The notes beneath the pieces are model-generated. The model saw nothing but the letters and a program-made list of their open reading frames with translations. It made no database searches and was not told the DNA's origin. DNA of 64,000 nucleotides, from the NCBI GenBank assembly GCA_900556415.1, contig USOU01000004.1, forward strand, positions 52,026-116,025, in the 5' to 3' direction. The position numbers were made by a program, and so were the translations under genes. Below are positions 1 through 8,560 of this stretch, one piece after another. The stretch comes from an uncultured Collinsella sp. (GTDB lineage: Bacteria > Actinomycetota > Coriobacteriia > Coriobacteriales > Coriobacteriaceae). How positions within the stretch are numbered: position 1 is the first letter of the stretch; every line of letters begins with the position of its first letter.

Positions 1-1961
1 TCGGTGGAACCCTTGACGGTGGCACGGAAGTCCTGGTCCATGAGCGCCTCGGCAACCTTGGACAGGATCTTGAGGTGCGTGGTGCCAGCCTGTGCGCCCG
101 GGATGAGCAGCGCGATGGCCACGTTGACGGGAGCGCCGTCCATGGTGTCCCAACCGGTCACGCCGGACTCGTCCTTGACGACAATGACGGCAGCCTCGGT
201 AATGGCGTCAGACTTGGCATGCGGGATGGCGAAGCCCTCCATCATGCCCGTGGTGCCCTCGGCCTCGCGGGCCAGGAAGGCGTTCATCACGGCGTCGGCG
301 TCGCCGGCGATACCGGCCTTGACGGCCTGGTTAGAGACAAAGCTCAGAGCCTCGTCACGAGAAGCGAAGTCCTCGGCGACAAAGACGTTCTCGACCTTCA
401 CGAAGTCGGCAGCCTCGGCCTTGGGAGCCTCGACGGCAGCGGCCTTGGGGGCCTCAACCGGCTTGGCTGCAGGAGCGGCCTTCTGGTTCTTCTCGAAGTC
501 GTACTTCTTGAAGGCAACGAACAGGATGCCACCGACCACGGCGCCGATGAGGATCGCAAGAACCCATAGCGGACCGTTCTCGACAACGGGCAGGACCAGG
601 AAGCCACCGTGAGGCGCCGGGTCGTGAACGTTGAACATGATGGTCAGGATCGAAGCGATGGAGGAACCGAGCATCATGATGGGCATGACGGGCCAAATGT
701 TCTTGGTCATGAACGGAATGGCGCCCTCGGTGATGTGGGTGCAACCAAGGATGAGGTTGACGACACCGGCGTCGTGATCCTCCTGGCTGAAGTACTTCTT
801 GCCGACAACGACGGCGAAGGTGGTAATCAGCGGCGGAACGATGCAAGCGGCGGAGACGGCAGCCATGAAGTTGGTACCGAAGTTGTAGGTGTCGGTGCCG
901 ACACCGGCGGCCAGGGCCTCGGTGAGCATAGCGGTACCGGTGACGTAAGCAGCCTTGTTGACCGGGCCGCCCATGTCAAAGGCGCACATGCAGCCGATGG
1001 CAAGACCCAAGACAACGGCGCCAGAGGCGGACAGACCCTTGAGGAAGTCCATCATAGCGGTGTTGATGGCAGCCATGGGGCCGGAAATGCCGAGCATGAC
1101 CAGGCCGACGATGGCCGTAGAGAACAGCGGGTACAGGAAGATAGCCTTAAGGCCGTCCAGGTTCTTGGGCAGACCGGCAAAGACCTTCTCGAGCAGCAGG
1201 ATGACATAGCCAGCGAGGAAGCCGCCGACGATGCCGCCCAGGAAGCCGAAGCCCACGCCGGCGCCACCGGCGTCGATCATGCCGGTATCGGCGTTAACAG
1301 GCAGGCCCTGGATGGCGATCATACCGGCGACAAAGCCGGGAACGAGCGCCGGGCGCTTGCCGATGGACTCGGCGATGTAGGCGGAAAGCACCGGAACCAT
1401 GAGGTTCATGGCGATGCCGCCGATAATCTTGAGCATAGCGGCAAAGCTGTTGTAGTCGGCAGCCGTCGAATCGAAGGACGTAATGCCCCACAGGAACGAA
1501 ATGGCGGTCAGAACACCACCGGCAACGACGAAGACCAGCATGTGGCTGACGCCGTTCATGAGGTGCTTATAAATAATGTGGCCGACGGATTCCTTCTCCT
1601 CGACCTCGTCCTCGACATCGGCGGCAGCAGCAACCGTGTCGTCGCCCTTGGCGGCGAGCGCGCGGTCGATCAGCTTTCCGGCGGCCTCGACGGACAGGGC
1701 CTTGGAAACGCCGACGGAAACCATGGGCTTACCGGCGAAACGCTCAGCCTGGACATCCTTGTCGGCTGCGACGACGACGGCCTTGGCACCGGCGATCTCA
1801 CCCTTCGTGAGCTCGTTCTCGACACCGACCTGGCCATGCGTCTCGACCTTAATGGTCAGACCTCGCTCGGCAGCTGCCTTCTCCAGCGCCTCCTTCGCCA
1901 TGAAGGTGTGCGCAATGCCGGTCGGGCAACCGGTAGCGGCGATGATGTCAAACTTAGCCAT
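1..1961 (-). CDS. PTS fructose/mannose-type permease, EIIB-EIIC-EIIA (C-terminus cut by window edge)
   Basis: Membrane sugar permease of the phosphotransferase system that takes up and phosphorylates a hexose, probably fructose or mannose. Translation from the ATG at 1961 gives an N-terminal EIIB domain with the phospho-cysteine in GCPTGIAHTF (Cys12). A multi-helix EIIC domain follows (about residues 125-465), then an Ala/Pro linker and a C-terminal EIIA domain with the phospho-histidine in AIPHAKSD (about residue 581). About 653 codons are visible and the stop lies off the left edge. The ribosome binding site AAGGAGGG sits just upstream (about 1965-1973). The B-C-A order resembles Bacillus ManP rather than FruA (A-B-C). 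It is divergent from an RpiR-type regulator, the probable controller. Exact sugar specificity cannot be read from the sequence. Confidence 0.93.
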   Translation of the reverse strand, partial: MAKFDIIAATGCPTGIAHTFMAKEALEKAAAERGLTIKVETHGQVGVENELTKGEIAGAKAVVVAADKDVQAERFAGKPMVSVGVSKALSVEAAGKLIDRALAAKGDDTVAAAADVEDEVEEKESVGHIIYKHLMNGVSHMLVFVVAGGVLTAISFLWGITSFDSTAADYNSFAAMLKIIGGIAMNLMVPVLSAYIAESIGKRPALVPGFVAGMIAIQGLPVNADTGMIDAGGAGVGFGFLGGIVGGFLAGYVILLLEKVFAGLPKNLDGLKAIFLYPLFSTAIVGLVMLGISGPMAAINTAMMDFLKGLSASGAVVLGLAIGCMCAFDMGGPVNKAAYVTGTAMLTEALAAGVGTDTYNFGTNFMAAVSAACIVPPLITTFAVVVGKKYFSQEDHDAGVVNLILGCTHITEGAIPFMTKNIWPVMPIMMLGSSIASILTIMFNVHDPAPHGGFLVLPVVENGPLWVLAILIGAVVGGILFVAFKKYDFEKNQKAAPAAKPVEAPKAAAVEAPKAEAADFVKVENVFVAEDFASRDEALSFVSNQAVKAGIAGDADAVMNAFLAREAEGTTGMMEGFAIPHAKSDAITEAAVIVVKDESGVTGWDTMDGAPVNVAIALLIPGAQAGTTHLKILSKVAEALMDQDFRATVKGST

Positions 1962-2050
1962 GTGTCCCTCCTTTTAAAGTTTTGCGCCCGCGGGCGCTCC
2001 CCTACACGCGCGTCCTTGCGCGCTTTTCCACACCTGAAAGATACCAACCC

Positions 2051-2131
2051 GGCGCTTTCGCGGAAAGGGAAATGTCCCAATTCTCCGGTGAAAGGTTCTT
2101 TCATAACCGTAAACGGTCGATGAAAGTTTAC
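2051..2131. promoter_or_regulatory. Candidate operators in the PTS / RpiR divergent region
   Basis: Three short inverted repeats cluster between the divergent PTS and regulator genes: CTTTC-N3-GAAAG at 2055-2067, TGAAAG-N3-CTTTCA at 2089-2103 and GTAAAC-N10-GTTTAC at 2110-2131. RpiR-family dimers bind inverted repeats of this kind, so autoregulation plus control of the PTS gene is a reasonable inference. No promoter hexamers could be assigned with confidence; a TATACT lies at 2180-2185 on the plus strand. Confidence 0.45.
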
Positions 2132-2233
2132 CATCAACACTTGAAACGGCAAGGAGTATCTTGTTATTGAAAATGCCCCTATACTAGGACATTACAAAAC
2201 GAGCCCGATTTTCATGCCGACCAGGAGCCATCC

Positions 2234-3091
2234 ATGACCGATAGTAGCAAGAGCGCACTCTCTCTCATTAGCACCCACCAGGGATACAGCGAGTCCGAAC
2301 AGCGCATTGTTGACTATATTTTGGAGCACCAGTCCGAGGCGCCGCGTCTGACGGCCGCCCAACTTTCGCGTGCCGCCGCCACATCCGAGGCAACCGTTTC
2401 GCGCTTCTGCCGCAAACTCGGCTTTGGCAGCTTCCGCAGCTTTCAGTTTTCGTTGGCGCGTGATTTGGAGAGCCAACGTAACGAGGGCGTAACAGACGAG
2501 GTCTCGCTCGATAGCATGGAGCAGAGCCTTAAGAATATCTTGGCTGCCAAGGTCAGCGAGCTTAACGCGACCATCGACGGGATCGACCACGATACGCTGG
2601 CGGCCGTTGTGCACGCGTTAAAGAATGCAGGCGTTATTGAGTTTGCGGCCGTAGGCAACACCAACGCCGTCGCGCTCGACGCGACGTTCAAGTTCTCACA
2701 GCTGGGCCTTCGCTGCATGGCAAGCACCATCAGCGAGACCTCGATCGGCTTTGCGCTCACCTTGCGCCCCGGCGACGTTATCGTGCTGATCTCGAACTCC
2801 GGCAAGTCGCGCCGTCTGAATCGCATGGCAAAAGCGGCTCGCGACTGCGGTGCCACCGTAGTCGTCATCAGCAGCGACAGCAAGTCTCCGCTTGCTCGCC
2901 TGGCCGACTACACCTTTAATACCGTCAATCACGAGGCACTGCTGACAACGGGCGACTTCGCGTTCTCCAAGATGAGCGCCACGATGATCATAGAGGTCAT
3001 CTACAACTTCCTGCTGCCCGAAATCGAGGACGCCCGAGAGCACATCAGCTACTACGAGGAGCTCATCCAGCCCGATAAGGTCGTGGAGTAG
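2234..3091 (+). CDS. MurR/RpiR-family transcriptional regulator
   Basis: DNA-binding regulator of 285 residues. An N-terminal RpiR helix-turn-helix (about residues 1-78) contains the recognition segment around SEATVSRFCRKLGFGSF. A C-terminal SIS sugar-phosphate-binding domain follows (about residues 120-255), with the typical loop VIVLISNSGKSRRL. The ATG at 2234 is preceded by AGGAG. It is the only clear regulator beside the divergent PTS permease, so it probably senses the phosphorylated sugar delivered by that permease and controls its expression. The effector is not deducible. An intrinsic terminator follows at 3184-3219. Confidence 0.9.
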   Translation: MTDSSKSALSLISTHQGYSESEQRIVDYILEHQSEAPRLTAAQLSRAAATSEATVSRFCRKLGFGSFRSFQFSLARDLESQRNEGVTDEVSLDSMEQSLKNILAAKVSELNATIDGIDHDTLAAVVHALKNAGVIEFAAVGNTNAVALDATFKFSQLGLRCMASTISETSIGFALTLRPGDVIVLISNSGKSRRLNRMAKAARDCGATVVVISSDSKSPLARLADYTFNTVNHEALLTTGDFAFSKMSATMIIEVIYNFLLPEIEDAREHISYYEELIQPDKVVE

Positions 3092-3120
3092 GCGACTTGG
3101 GGAGCCGATAGACGCCACTC

Positions 3121-3280
3121 GCCACGAATCCGGCCCATCTACTACGTTTTAACCGTATGGCGCAACCATATACCGAAAATAGCGAAAACCGCAGGCGTTC
3201 TACCTGCGGTTTTCTTTTTGCAATTCTTGGCGTGGTAGCCGATAGCCTGTTAAACGTAGTAGATGGGGCGGTTTCGTGGC
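3121..3280. repeat. 160-bp palindromic intergenic element
   Basis: The ends, 3121-3153 and 3249-3280, are near-perfect inverted repeats of 32-33 bases with two mismatched positions and one indel. Both arms share the core CCCATCTACTACG. About 95 bases lie between them, including the rpiR terminator hairpin. No open reading frame fits inside. It could be a miniature inverted-repeat element or a large cruciform/terminator structure. No second copy was seen in this window. Confidence 0.6.
3184..3219 (+). terminator. Intrinsic terminator of the RpiR-family gene
   Basis: A 12-bp perfect stem (GAAAACCGCAGG pairing with CCTGCGGTTTTC, 7-base loop) is followed by five T residues on the plus strand, about 90 bases after the regulator stop codon. 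Confidence 0.85.
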
Positions 3281-3312
3281 GGCCGTGTCGGACATGCATG
3301 TAGCGGCTCGGG

Positions 3313-4941
3313 CTAAGCACGTGCCTCCGCAAGCATCTGCTTGGCATGCGCTAGGCTTGCCTCCGATTGATCGCCGCTGAGCATACGGGCAATCTCGGCA
3401 GTGCGAGCCTCGCCGACAACTTCGTCTAAATGCGTCTGGGGAACGTCGCCGGGCTCTTTACTGACCACGTAATGCTTGTCGGCCATGACCGCAACCTGCG
3501 CCAGGTGCGTTACGACGATGACCTGATGCGTGGCGGCAAGATCGGTCAGCACGCCAGCAAGAGCACGAGCCGTGGAGCCGCCGACACCAGCATCGACCTC
3601 GTCAAATACCAGCGTGTCGACGCCGTCCGAATTACCCAAGACTACCTTGCTCGCAAGCATGACGCGGCTCAGCTCACCGCCCGAGGCGATGCGGCGCAGA
3701 GGGCGCGGCGTGAGGCCGGCGCCGCTGCGGTACAAAAGCTCATAGCTCGAAGGACCAGCAGGTGTCCATTCGGCGCGGGGAAGATTGCGCGACTCCCAGA
3801 CGAGTTCGGCGCTGCCCATTTCCAGACGCGCCATTTGGCGGCCAACCTCGTGACAAAAACGCGGGGCTGCCGTATTGCGTGCACGCTTAAGTGCCTTGGC
3901 GGCGGCGAACAGTTCGCGCTCCGCCGCGCCCAGCGCTTCGCGCGCCTTCTTGATCTGCTCATCACCATCGTCTACCAGCGACAACAGCTCTTGCGAGCGA
4001 TCGCGCATGGCAAACACGTCGTCCATGGTGGGACCCCACTGCCGCAAAAGTCCCTTAAGGTCGGAATACCGCTCGCGCATGCGAGCGAGCTCGCGAGGGT
4101 CAAAGGCGACCCCATCGCGATAAGAACGCAGCTCGTTAGCACAATCCTCAAGCGAAATGCAGGCATCCGAGAGGGCATCGGCGATGTCGCCCAGCTTGCG
4201 GTCAACGGTCGCCATGCGTGACAGCTCTGCCACGGCGCCGTTCACGGCATCGAGCGCTCCCCCTTCGGCAGCAAGAGAAGCATGGGCTTCGTTAGCCGTC
4301 GCTACCAGCACTTCGGCATGCTCCGAGCGCGGTAGAAGCTCCTCGAGCTCCTCGTACTCGCCCGGCTTGGGTTCGACCTCGGCGATACGCTCCAGCGCGA
4401 AGCGCGCCTCCTCGACGCGACTCCCCTGCGCACGCGACGCCTCCTCTACGCGACGAAGCTCCTTGGCAGCCGCACGCGACGCCTTGAAGCAGGCACGGTA
4501 CTTTTCCAGTGCCTCGAGCGCAGAGCGACCAGCCCAGGCATCAACCATGGCAACATGATGCGCCGGATCGAGCAGACGCTGATGTTCATGCTGACCGCAC
4601 AGATCCATCATCACGCCGACGCGCTCGGAAAGCTCGCGCACACTGGCGATGCGACCGTCAATCCTGACGCGGCTGCGACCCTCGGCAGAAAGGCTGCGCT
4701 GCACGGTGAAGCCCTCCGTGTCGTGCGGGCCATCGAACAGGCGCGCCTCGACGCTCGCAAGCGCCTCACCCTCGCGCACGGTCGACGAATCCGCGCGTTC
4801 GCCCAAGATGAGCTTAAGCGCCGAGAGCAGCGCAGTCTTGCCGGCGCCAGTCTCGCCGGTCAGGACCGTTAGGCCCGCGCTGGGCACCAGCGTCGCTTCA
4901 CGAATGAGTGCAATGTTTGAAACCTGCAGCTCATCGATCAT
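3313..4941 (-). CDS. recN: DNA repair protein RecN
   Basis: SMC-like ATPase of double-strand-break repair and recombination, 542 residues (E. coli RecN is about 553). Walker A is GETGAGKT at residues 29-36 and Walker B is LVFDEVDAGVGG at about 444-455. The ABC signature region ASGGELSRVM lies just before Walker B. The middle is Glu/Ala/Arg-rich coiled coil. The start at 4941 overlaps the nadK stop by 11 bases, so the two are probably translationally coupled. It is last in the nusB-xseB-tlyA-nadK-recN string, a common order in Gram-positive bacteria. Confidence 0.97.
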   Translation of the reverse strand: MIDELQVSNIALIREATLVPSAGLTVLTGETGAGKTALLSALKLILGERADSSTVREGEALASVEARLFDGPHDTEGFTVQRSLSAEGRSRVRIDGRIASVRELSERVGVMMDLCGQHEHQRLLDPAHHVAMVDAWAGRSALEALEKYRACFKASRAAAKELRRVEEASRAQGSRVEEARFALERIAEVEPKPGEYEELEELLPRSEHAEVLVATANEAHASLAAEGGALDAVNGAVAELSRMATVDRKLGDIADALSDACISLEDCANELRSYRDGVAFDPRELARMRERYSDLKGLLRQWGPTMDDVFAMRDRSQELLSLVDDGDEQIKKAREALGAAERELFAAAKALKRARNTAAPRFCHEVGRQMARLEMGSAELVWESRNLPRAEWTPAGPSSYELLYRSGAGLTPRPLRRIASGGELSRVMLASKVVLGNSDGVDTLVFDEVDAGVGGSTARALAGVLTDLAATHQVIVVTHLAQVAVMADKHYVVSKEPGDVPQTHLDEVVGEARTAEIARMLSGDQSEASLAHAKQMLAEARA

Positions 4942-5791
4942 GGCGAACTCCGTAGAACACGCGGCTTACCGAGTTGTAGAAGCTCTCGGGGCCATAGTCG
5001 AGCAGCAGCACATCGCCGGGACCGCGACGCACGGCCACGCTCTCGACGGTGCCATCGCAGGTAATAAACTGCCCGTCGATGGCAATAGCCGGCACACTCG
5101 GGCGGTCATCGGACATAAAAATCTCGACAACATCGCTCGGCGAGGTCAAAAAGGCACGGGCCTGAATAGTATGCGGCGCGATCGGCACGCAGACCATGCC
5201 CGTGTAATCCGGACTCACGATAGGACCGCCGGCACTGAGGGCATAGCCCGTGGAACCGGTTGCCGTGGACACGACCACGCCATCGCCACGCAGGCGATCG
5301 ATATGGTGGCCCGACACGGTGATGTCGAACTCGACCATATCGGACAGGGGCCCACGCGTGAGTGCCATGTCGTTGAGGGCGAACGAACGCACGACATCCT
5401 TTGTGCCGTCCTCGCGCACGGAAACGATGTCTGCGGCGATCGTAGCGCGACGGCTCACGTGGAGCTCACCGGACAGGGCATCGCTCACAACCTGCAATAT
5501 ATCGCGCTCCTCGGGACTCGCTGCGGTCAAAAAACCTAGATGACCATAGGAAAGACCAAGAATGGGAATCTCGCGATAGTTGAGGATGCGGGCAGCCCGC
5601 AAAAGCGTGCCGTCGCCGCCGAGCGTGATGACCAAGTCGGCATCGTCGACATCGGGCGTCTTCTGAATCTTCGAGCGCTGATCGGCCGCCCATGCGACCT
5701 CGTAGCCCTGGCGCGTCAGCCAGAGCTCGAGCATCAGGCCGCTCTCGACCGCCTCTTGCTTGTAGTAATTGGGAACCAGAAAGACCTTCAT
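4931..5791 (-). CDS. nadK: NAD kinase
   Basis: Cytoplasmic enzyme that phosphorylates NAD to NADP, 286 residues, within the normal family size. The diagnostic GGDGTLLRAAR motif is at residues 58-68; Asp60 is the expected catalytic residue. The second family signature TGSTGYALSAGGPIV lies near residue 180. The start overlaps the tlyA stop by 4 bases (ATGA-type overlap) and its own end overlaps recN, so it is part of a tightly coupled operon. Confidence 0.97.
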   Translation of the reverse strand: MKVFLVPNYYKQEAVESGLMLELWLTRQGYEVAWAADQRSKIQKTPDVDDADLVITLGGDGTLLRAARILNYREIPILGLSYGHLGFLTAASPEERDILQVVSDALSGELHVSRRATIAADIVSVREDGTKDVVRSFALNDMALTRGPLSDMVEFDITVSGHHIDRLRGDGVVVSTATGSTGYALSAGGPIVSPDYTGMVCVPIAPHTIQARAFLTSPSDVVEIFMSDDRPSVPAIAIDGQFITCDGTVESVAVRRGPGDVLLLDYGPESFYNSVSRVFYGVRHDR

Positions 5792-6603
5792 AGCGTTGCC
5801 GCTTTCTCGCTCAAAGCCGATACCTGTGCTTGCAGCTCGTCTTTCGAGCGCTCGCCGGGGGCGAGCCTCATGCCGTACAGGAAAAACTCCACGTTACCCT
5901 TGGCGCCATGGATGGGCGACACGCACACGTCGACCGGGAACAGGCCCTTCGCGGCAAAAAGCTCGATTGCCGCAACGAGCGTGTCGACACGCACAGAGGG
6001 GTCAGTCACGATACCGCCCTCGCCCACTAGCGCTGCCGGAGCCTCAAACTGCGGCTTTACCAGCGTACAAAACGAACCCATAGGCGTCAGGCACGCCAGC
6101 ACCGCATCGATGATGTTCGCGATGCTGGTAAACGACACGTCGCACACGGCCAGGTCGATAGCGCTCTCATAGCCAAGCTCAGGCAGCTGCGTCACGTTGG
6201 TGCGCTCGTGCAGCGTCACGCGATCGTCCTGACGTAGCGACCAATCGAACTGGGCACGTCCCACGTCAACCGAGACGACGGACGCGGCGCCGCGCTTAAG
6301 CAGACAATCGGTAAAACCGCCGGTAGAACACCCCACATCCAGGCAGGCAAGGCCCGTCGGGTCGATATCAAACGCATCGAGCGCGCCCTCGAGCTTAAGG
6401 CCGCCGCGCCCAACATACGGGATGCGACCCTTCACATGCAACGGCAGGCCCGGGGCAACCTTAAGCCCCGGCGAGGTCAAGCGCTCACCACCGCTCGAAA
6501 CCAAGCCGGCCATAAGAGTGCGAAGGGCATCCGCGCGATCGGCGCAGATGCCCTGTGAAATCAGTTCGTCATCAAGACGCACACGCTTCATGAATGCCAT
6601 CAA
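5788..6603 (-). CDS. tlyA: TlyA-family rRNA (cytidine-2'-O)-methyltransferase
   Basis: S4 RNA-binding domain (first ~65 residues) fused to a FtsJ/RrmJ-like SAM methyltransferase domain. The SAM site is CLDVGCSTGGFTDCLL and a second motif is LAVCDVSFTSI. TlyA proteins 2'-O-methylate 16S and 23S rRNA cytidines, which affects capreomycin sensitivity; some annotators call them hemolysins. The ATG at 6603 overlaps the xseB stop (ATGA), and an internal ATG at 6591 (MKRVRLDDEL) fits the usual family N-terminus equally well. 271 or 267 residues depending on the start. Confidence 0.93.
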   Translation of the reverse strand: MMAFMKRVRLDDELISQGICADRADALRTLMAGLVSSGGERLTSPGLKVAPGLPLHVKGRIPYVGRGGLKLEGALDAFDIDPTGLACLDVGCSTGGFTDCLLKRGAASVVSVDVGRAQFDWSLRQDDRVTLHERTNVTQLPELGYESAIDLAVCDVSFTSIANIIDAVLACLTPMGSFCTLVKPQFEAPAALVGEGGIVTDPSVRVDTLVAAIELFAAKGLFPVDVCVSPIHGAKGNVEFFLYGMRLAPGERSKDELQAQVSALSEKAATL

Positions 6604-6866
6604 CCATTCGTATCCGGAGATGCAGCCTGGCCATCCTGTGATTCGCTTGCCGCATCCTCATCGTATTCTTGCTCGAGCTTATCGGCCTCACGCGGCGTCA
6701 GCTCAAACTTGTCGACCATATCGACCGCGCGAGAGCCGAGCTCAATCGCCTCGTCAAACAGATCGAGCGAACGCTCCAAGGACGTATCCTTGGAGCGAAC
6801 GGTAGCGATAATCTGGTCCAAGCGGTCCGAGATCTCGTCGAAGTTGCGGACAGAACCCTCTGGCAT
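6600..6866 (-). CDS. xseB: Exodeoxyribonuclease VII small subunit
   Basis: 88-residue small subunit of exonuclease VII, which degrades single-stranded DNA as a complex with XseA. The N-terminal half carries the family helix pair, with RLDQIIATVRSKDTSLERSL followed by LFDEAIELG. The C-terminus is acidic and extended. It lies 2 bases after nusB and overlaps tlyA by 4 bases. The large subunit gene xseA, usually immediately upstream, is absent here and elsewhere in the window. Confidence 0.93.
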   Translation of the reverse strand: MPEGSVRNFDEISDRLDQIIATVRSKDTSLERSLDLFDEAIELGSRAVDMVDKFELTPREADKLEQEYDEDAASESQDGQAASPDTNG

Positions 6867-6868
6867 GG

Positions 6869-7447
6869 CTACTCCTCGACGGAGTCGATGTCGGCCTCGT
6901 CGACCTCTGCAGCATCCGCATCCTCGGCCAGCACACCAGCGGCAACCTTAGCGGCAGCCTCGGCAGCCTGGGCCTCCTCACGGGCGCGATCCTCGGCCAA
7001 CAGCTCCTTATACAGATCCTCACCCGGCAGCTCCTCGCTGCGAGCGATCTTGCCCAGCACGCCGTTAACGAACTTGGCAGATTGATCGGTACCGTAGGCC
7101 TTGGCGATCTCGACGGCCTCGTTGATGACGATGGCGTCCGAGACCTCCTCGTCGGTGAGGAAGCGCATCTCGTAGACGGCGATGCGCAGAAGGTTGCGGT
7201 CGGCACCGGGCATGCGCATAAGATCCCAGTTCTTGGCGACGGCGCGCAGGGCGCAGTCGATGCGATCGATATGCTCGTAGGCACCGCGGCAAAGCTCCAG
7301 CGCATAGGGGTCGAGGGGACCCTTCGAGATCAGGAAATCGCCCTCGAGGACGCGCTCGAGCGGGCTGTCCGTGGCCTCGGCCTGGAACAGCAGCTGCAGC
7401 GCCTGACTGCGGGCAAGCGTGCGCCCGCGATAAACCTTAAGGCTCAA
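6869..7447 (-). CDS. nusB: Transcription antitermination factor NusB
   Basis: RNA-binding factor that joins NusE/S10 in the rRNA antitermination complex. The N-terminus has the family sequence ARSQALQLLFQAE, and the core contains NLLRIAVYEMRF and KFVNGVLGKIA. The protein is 192 residues, about 45 longer than typical. The excess is an Ala/Glu/Asp-rich acidic tail (residues ~148-192). It is 3 bases from the upstream Asp23 gene, suggesting cotranscription. Confidence 0.96.
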   Translation of the reverse strand: MSLKVYRGRTLARSQALQLLFQAEATDSPLERVLEGDFLISKGPLDPYALELCRGAYEHIDRIDCALRAVAKNWDLMRMPGADRNLLRIAVYEMRFLTDEEVSDAIVINEAVEIAKAYGTDQSAKFVNGVLGKIARSEELPGEDLYKELLAEDRAREEAQAAEAAAKVAAGVLAEDADAAEVDEADIDSVEE

Positions 7448-7450
7448 AGG

Positions 7451-7813
7451 TTACTCCTTGGGGAAAACGAGGCCGTCGATGCAAACGTCAACGCGCTCGA
7501 CCTCGACACCCACCTGGGCATCGATGGCTGCGACCACAGCGGCGCGAACGGCCTCGGCGAGTTTCTTGAACGGATAGCCAAAGAACACCACGACGCGCAC
7601 GGTGAGCGCAAGCTTGTCGCCGATGACCTCGGCCTCGACCGCCGGCTCGGAAGCCGGGGCCTTGGACGAGAGCATCATGGAGACAAGATTCGTGGCAAGG
7701 TCCTTGACGCCAACGGAGGCGATGCCCTCGACATCGGACACGGCGCGCGAGACGATGGCGGTCAAAACATCGGGCGAAATACCGATGCCGTCAATCTTGA
7801 TTTCCTGGGGCAT
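7451..7813 (-). CDS. Asp23/Gls24-family envelope stress protein (first copy)
   Basis: 120-residue Asp23/Gls24 (DUF322) protein. The conserved pattern VLTAIVSRAVSDVEGI is near the N-terminus and VVFFGYPFKKLAEAVR in the second half. Staphylococcal Asp23 is a membrane-anchored cell-envelope stress protein; the function of most paralogs is unknown. It lies between efp and nusB on the same strand. A second member of the family is at 53630-53986. Confidence 0.9.
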   Translation of the reverse strand: MPQEIKIDGIGISPDVLTAIVSRAVSDVEGIASVGVKDLATNLVSMMLSSKAPASEPAVEAEVIGDKLALTVRVVVFFGYPFKKLAEAVRAAVVAAIDAQVGVEVERVDVCIDGLVFPKE

Positions 7814-7837
7814 GAGTCCTCCTAGTAAAGTTGGTTG

Positions 7838-8401
7838 CTAGACGCGGGAGACGAACTTGCCGTCGCGGGTGTCAACCTTGATGACCTCGCCCTCGTTGAG
7901 GTACATGGGGACCTGGATGACAGCGCCGGTGTCGATGGTGGCCGGCTTGGTGGAACCCTGGACGGTGTCGCCCTTAAAGCCCGGGTCGGTCTGGACGATG
8001 GTGGTCTCGATGAACATCGGCGGGGTCACGCCCATGAGCTCGTCGTCGGCGAAGAGCAGCTGGCAGGTGTCGTTCTCGCGCAGCCACTTGGCGTTCTCGC
8101 CCACCATGTCCTCGGGGACGGGAACCTGCTCGTAAGACTCGTTGTCCATGAAGATGTAGTCGGCGCCGTCGTTGTAGAGGTACTGGAACTCACGGGTGGT
8201 GAGCATGACGCTCTCGAACTTGGTACCGGCGTTGCAGGTGTTCTCGACGACACGACCGCTCTTGATATCGCGGGTCTTGTAGCGCACAAAAGCACCGCCC
8301 TTGCCCGGCTTGACGTGCTGGAACTCGACGATGGTGTAAACCTTGTCCTTAATGCGGAGACCGAGGCCGTTCTTGAAGTCGGCGGTAGAAATGGTAGGCA
8401 T
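7838..8401 (-). CDS. efp: Elongation factor P
   Basis: Ribosome-binding factor that relieves stalling at polyproline, 187 residues. All three beta-barrel domains are recognisable by length and sequence. The functional tip is PGKGGAF with Lys34 at the position that is modified in other bacteria. No modification genes (epmA/epmB, earP) are visible nearby. It has its own sigma70-like -10 box and begins a short run with asp23 and nusB. Confidence 0.97.
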   Translation of the reverse strand: MPTISTADFKNGLGLRIKDKVYTIVEFQHVKPGKGGAFVRYKTRDIKSGRVVENTCNAGTKFESVMLTTREFQYLYNDGADYIFMDNESYEQVPVPEDMVGENAKWLRENDTCQLLFADDELMGVTPPMFIETTIVQTDPGFKGDTVQGSTKPATIDTGAVIQVPMYLNEGEVIKVDTRDGKFVSRV

Positions 8402-8458
8402 AGCGACCTTTCTTCTTATGGGCAGAACGCACAGGCGTCCAAATTACATACGACCGAA

Positions 8459-8464
8459 ATTATA
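8459..8464 (-). promoter_or_regulatory. -10 box upstream of efp
   Basis: A perfect TATAAT on the minus strand about 58 bases upstream of the efp start. The -35 region at 17-bp spacing (GCTGCA) is weak. It lies just downstream of the M24 peptidase terminator, consistent with an independent efp promoter. Confidence 0.55.
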
Positions 8465-8494
8465 CACTTGTAGACGGCTGCTGCAGCGAGCGCA

Positions 8495-8538
8495 TAAAAA
8501 GAGAACGCGGAGCGCCCGAATTGCTCCGGACGCCCCGC
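8495..8538 (-). terminator. Intrinsic terminator after the M24 peptidase gene
   Basis: GC-rich stem with G-U wobbles (about 8506-8519 pairing with 8526-8538) followed on the minus strand by TTCTCTTTTT. It is 20-65 bases beyond the peptidase stop codon. Confidence 0.7.
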
Positions 8539-8560
8539 CTCAAAAATCTATCGGAATGGG

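Noticed and set aside
609..2123. 504-codon plus-strand open frame over the PTS gene
   Set aside because: Shadow of the PTS permease; Gly/Asp/His-rich with no known fold.
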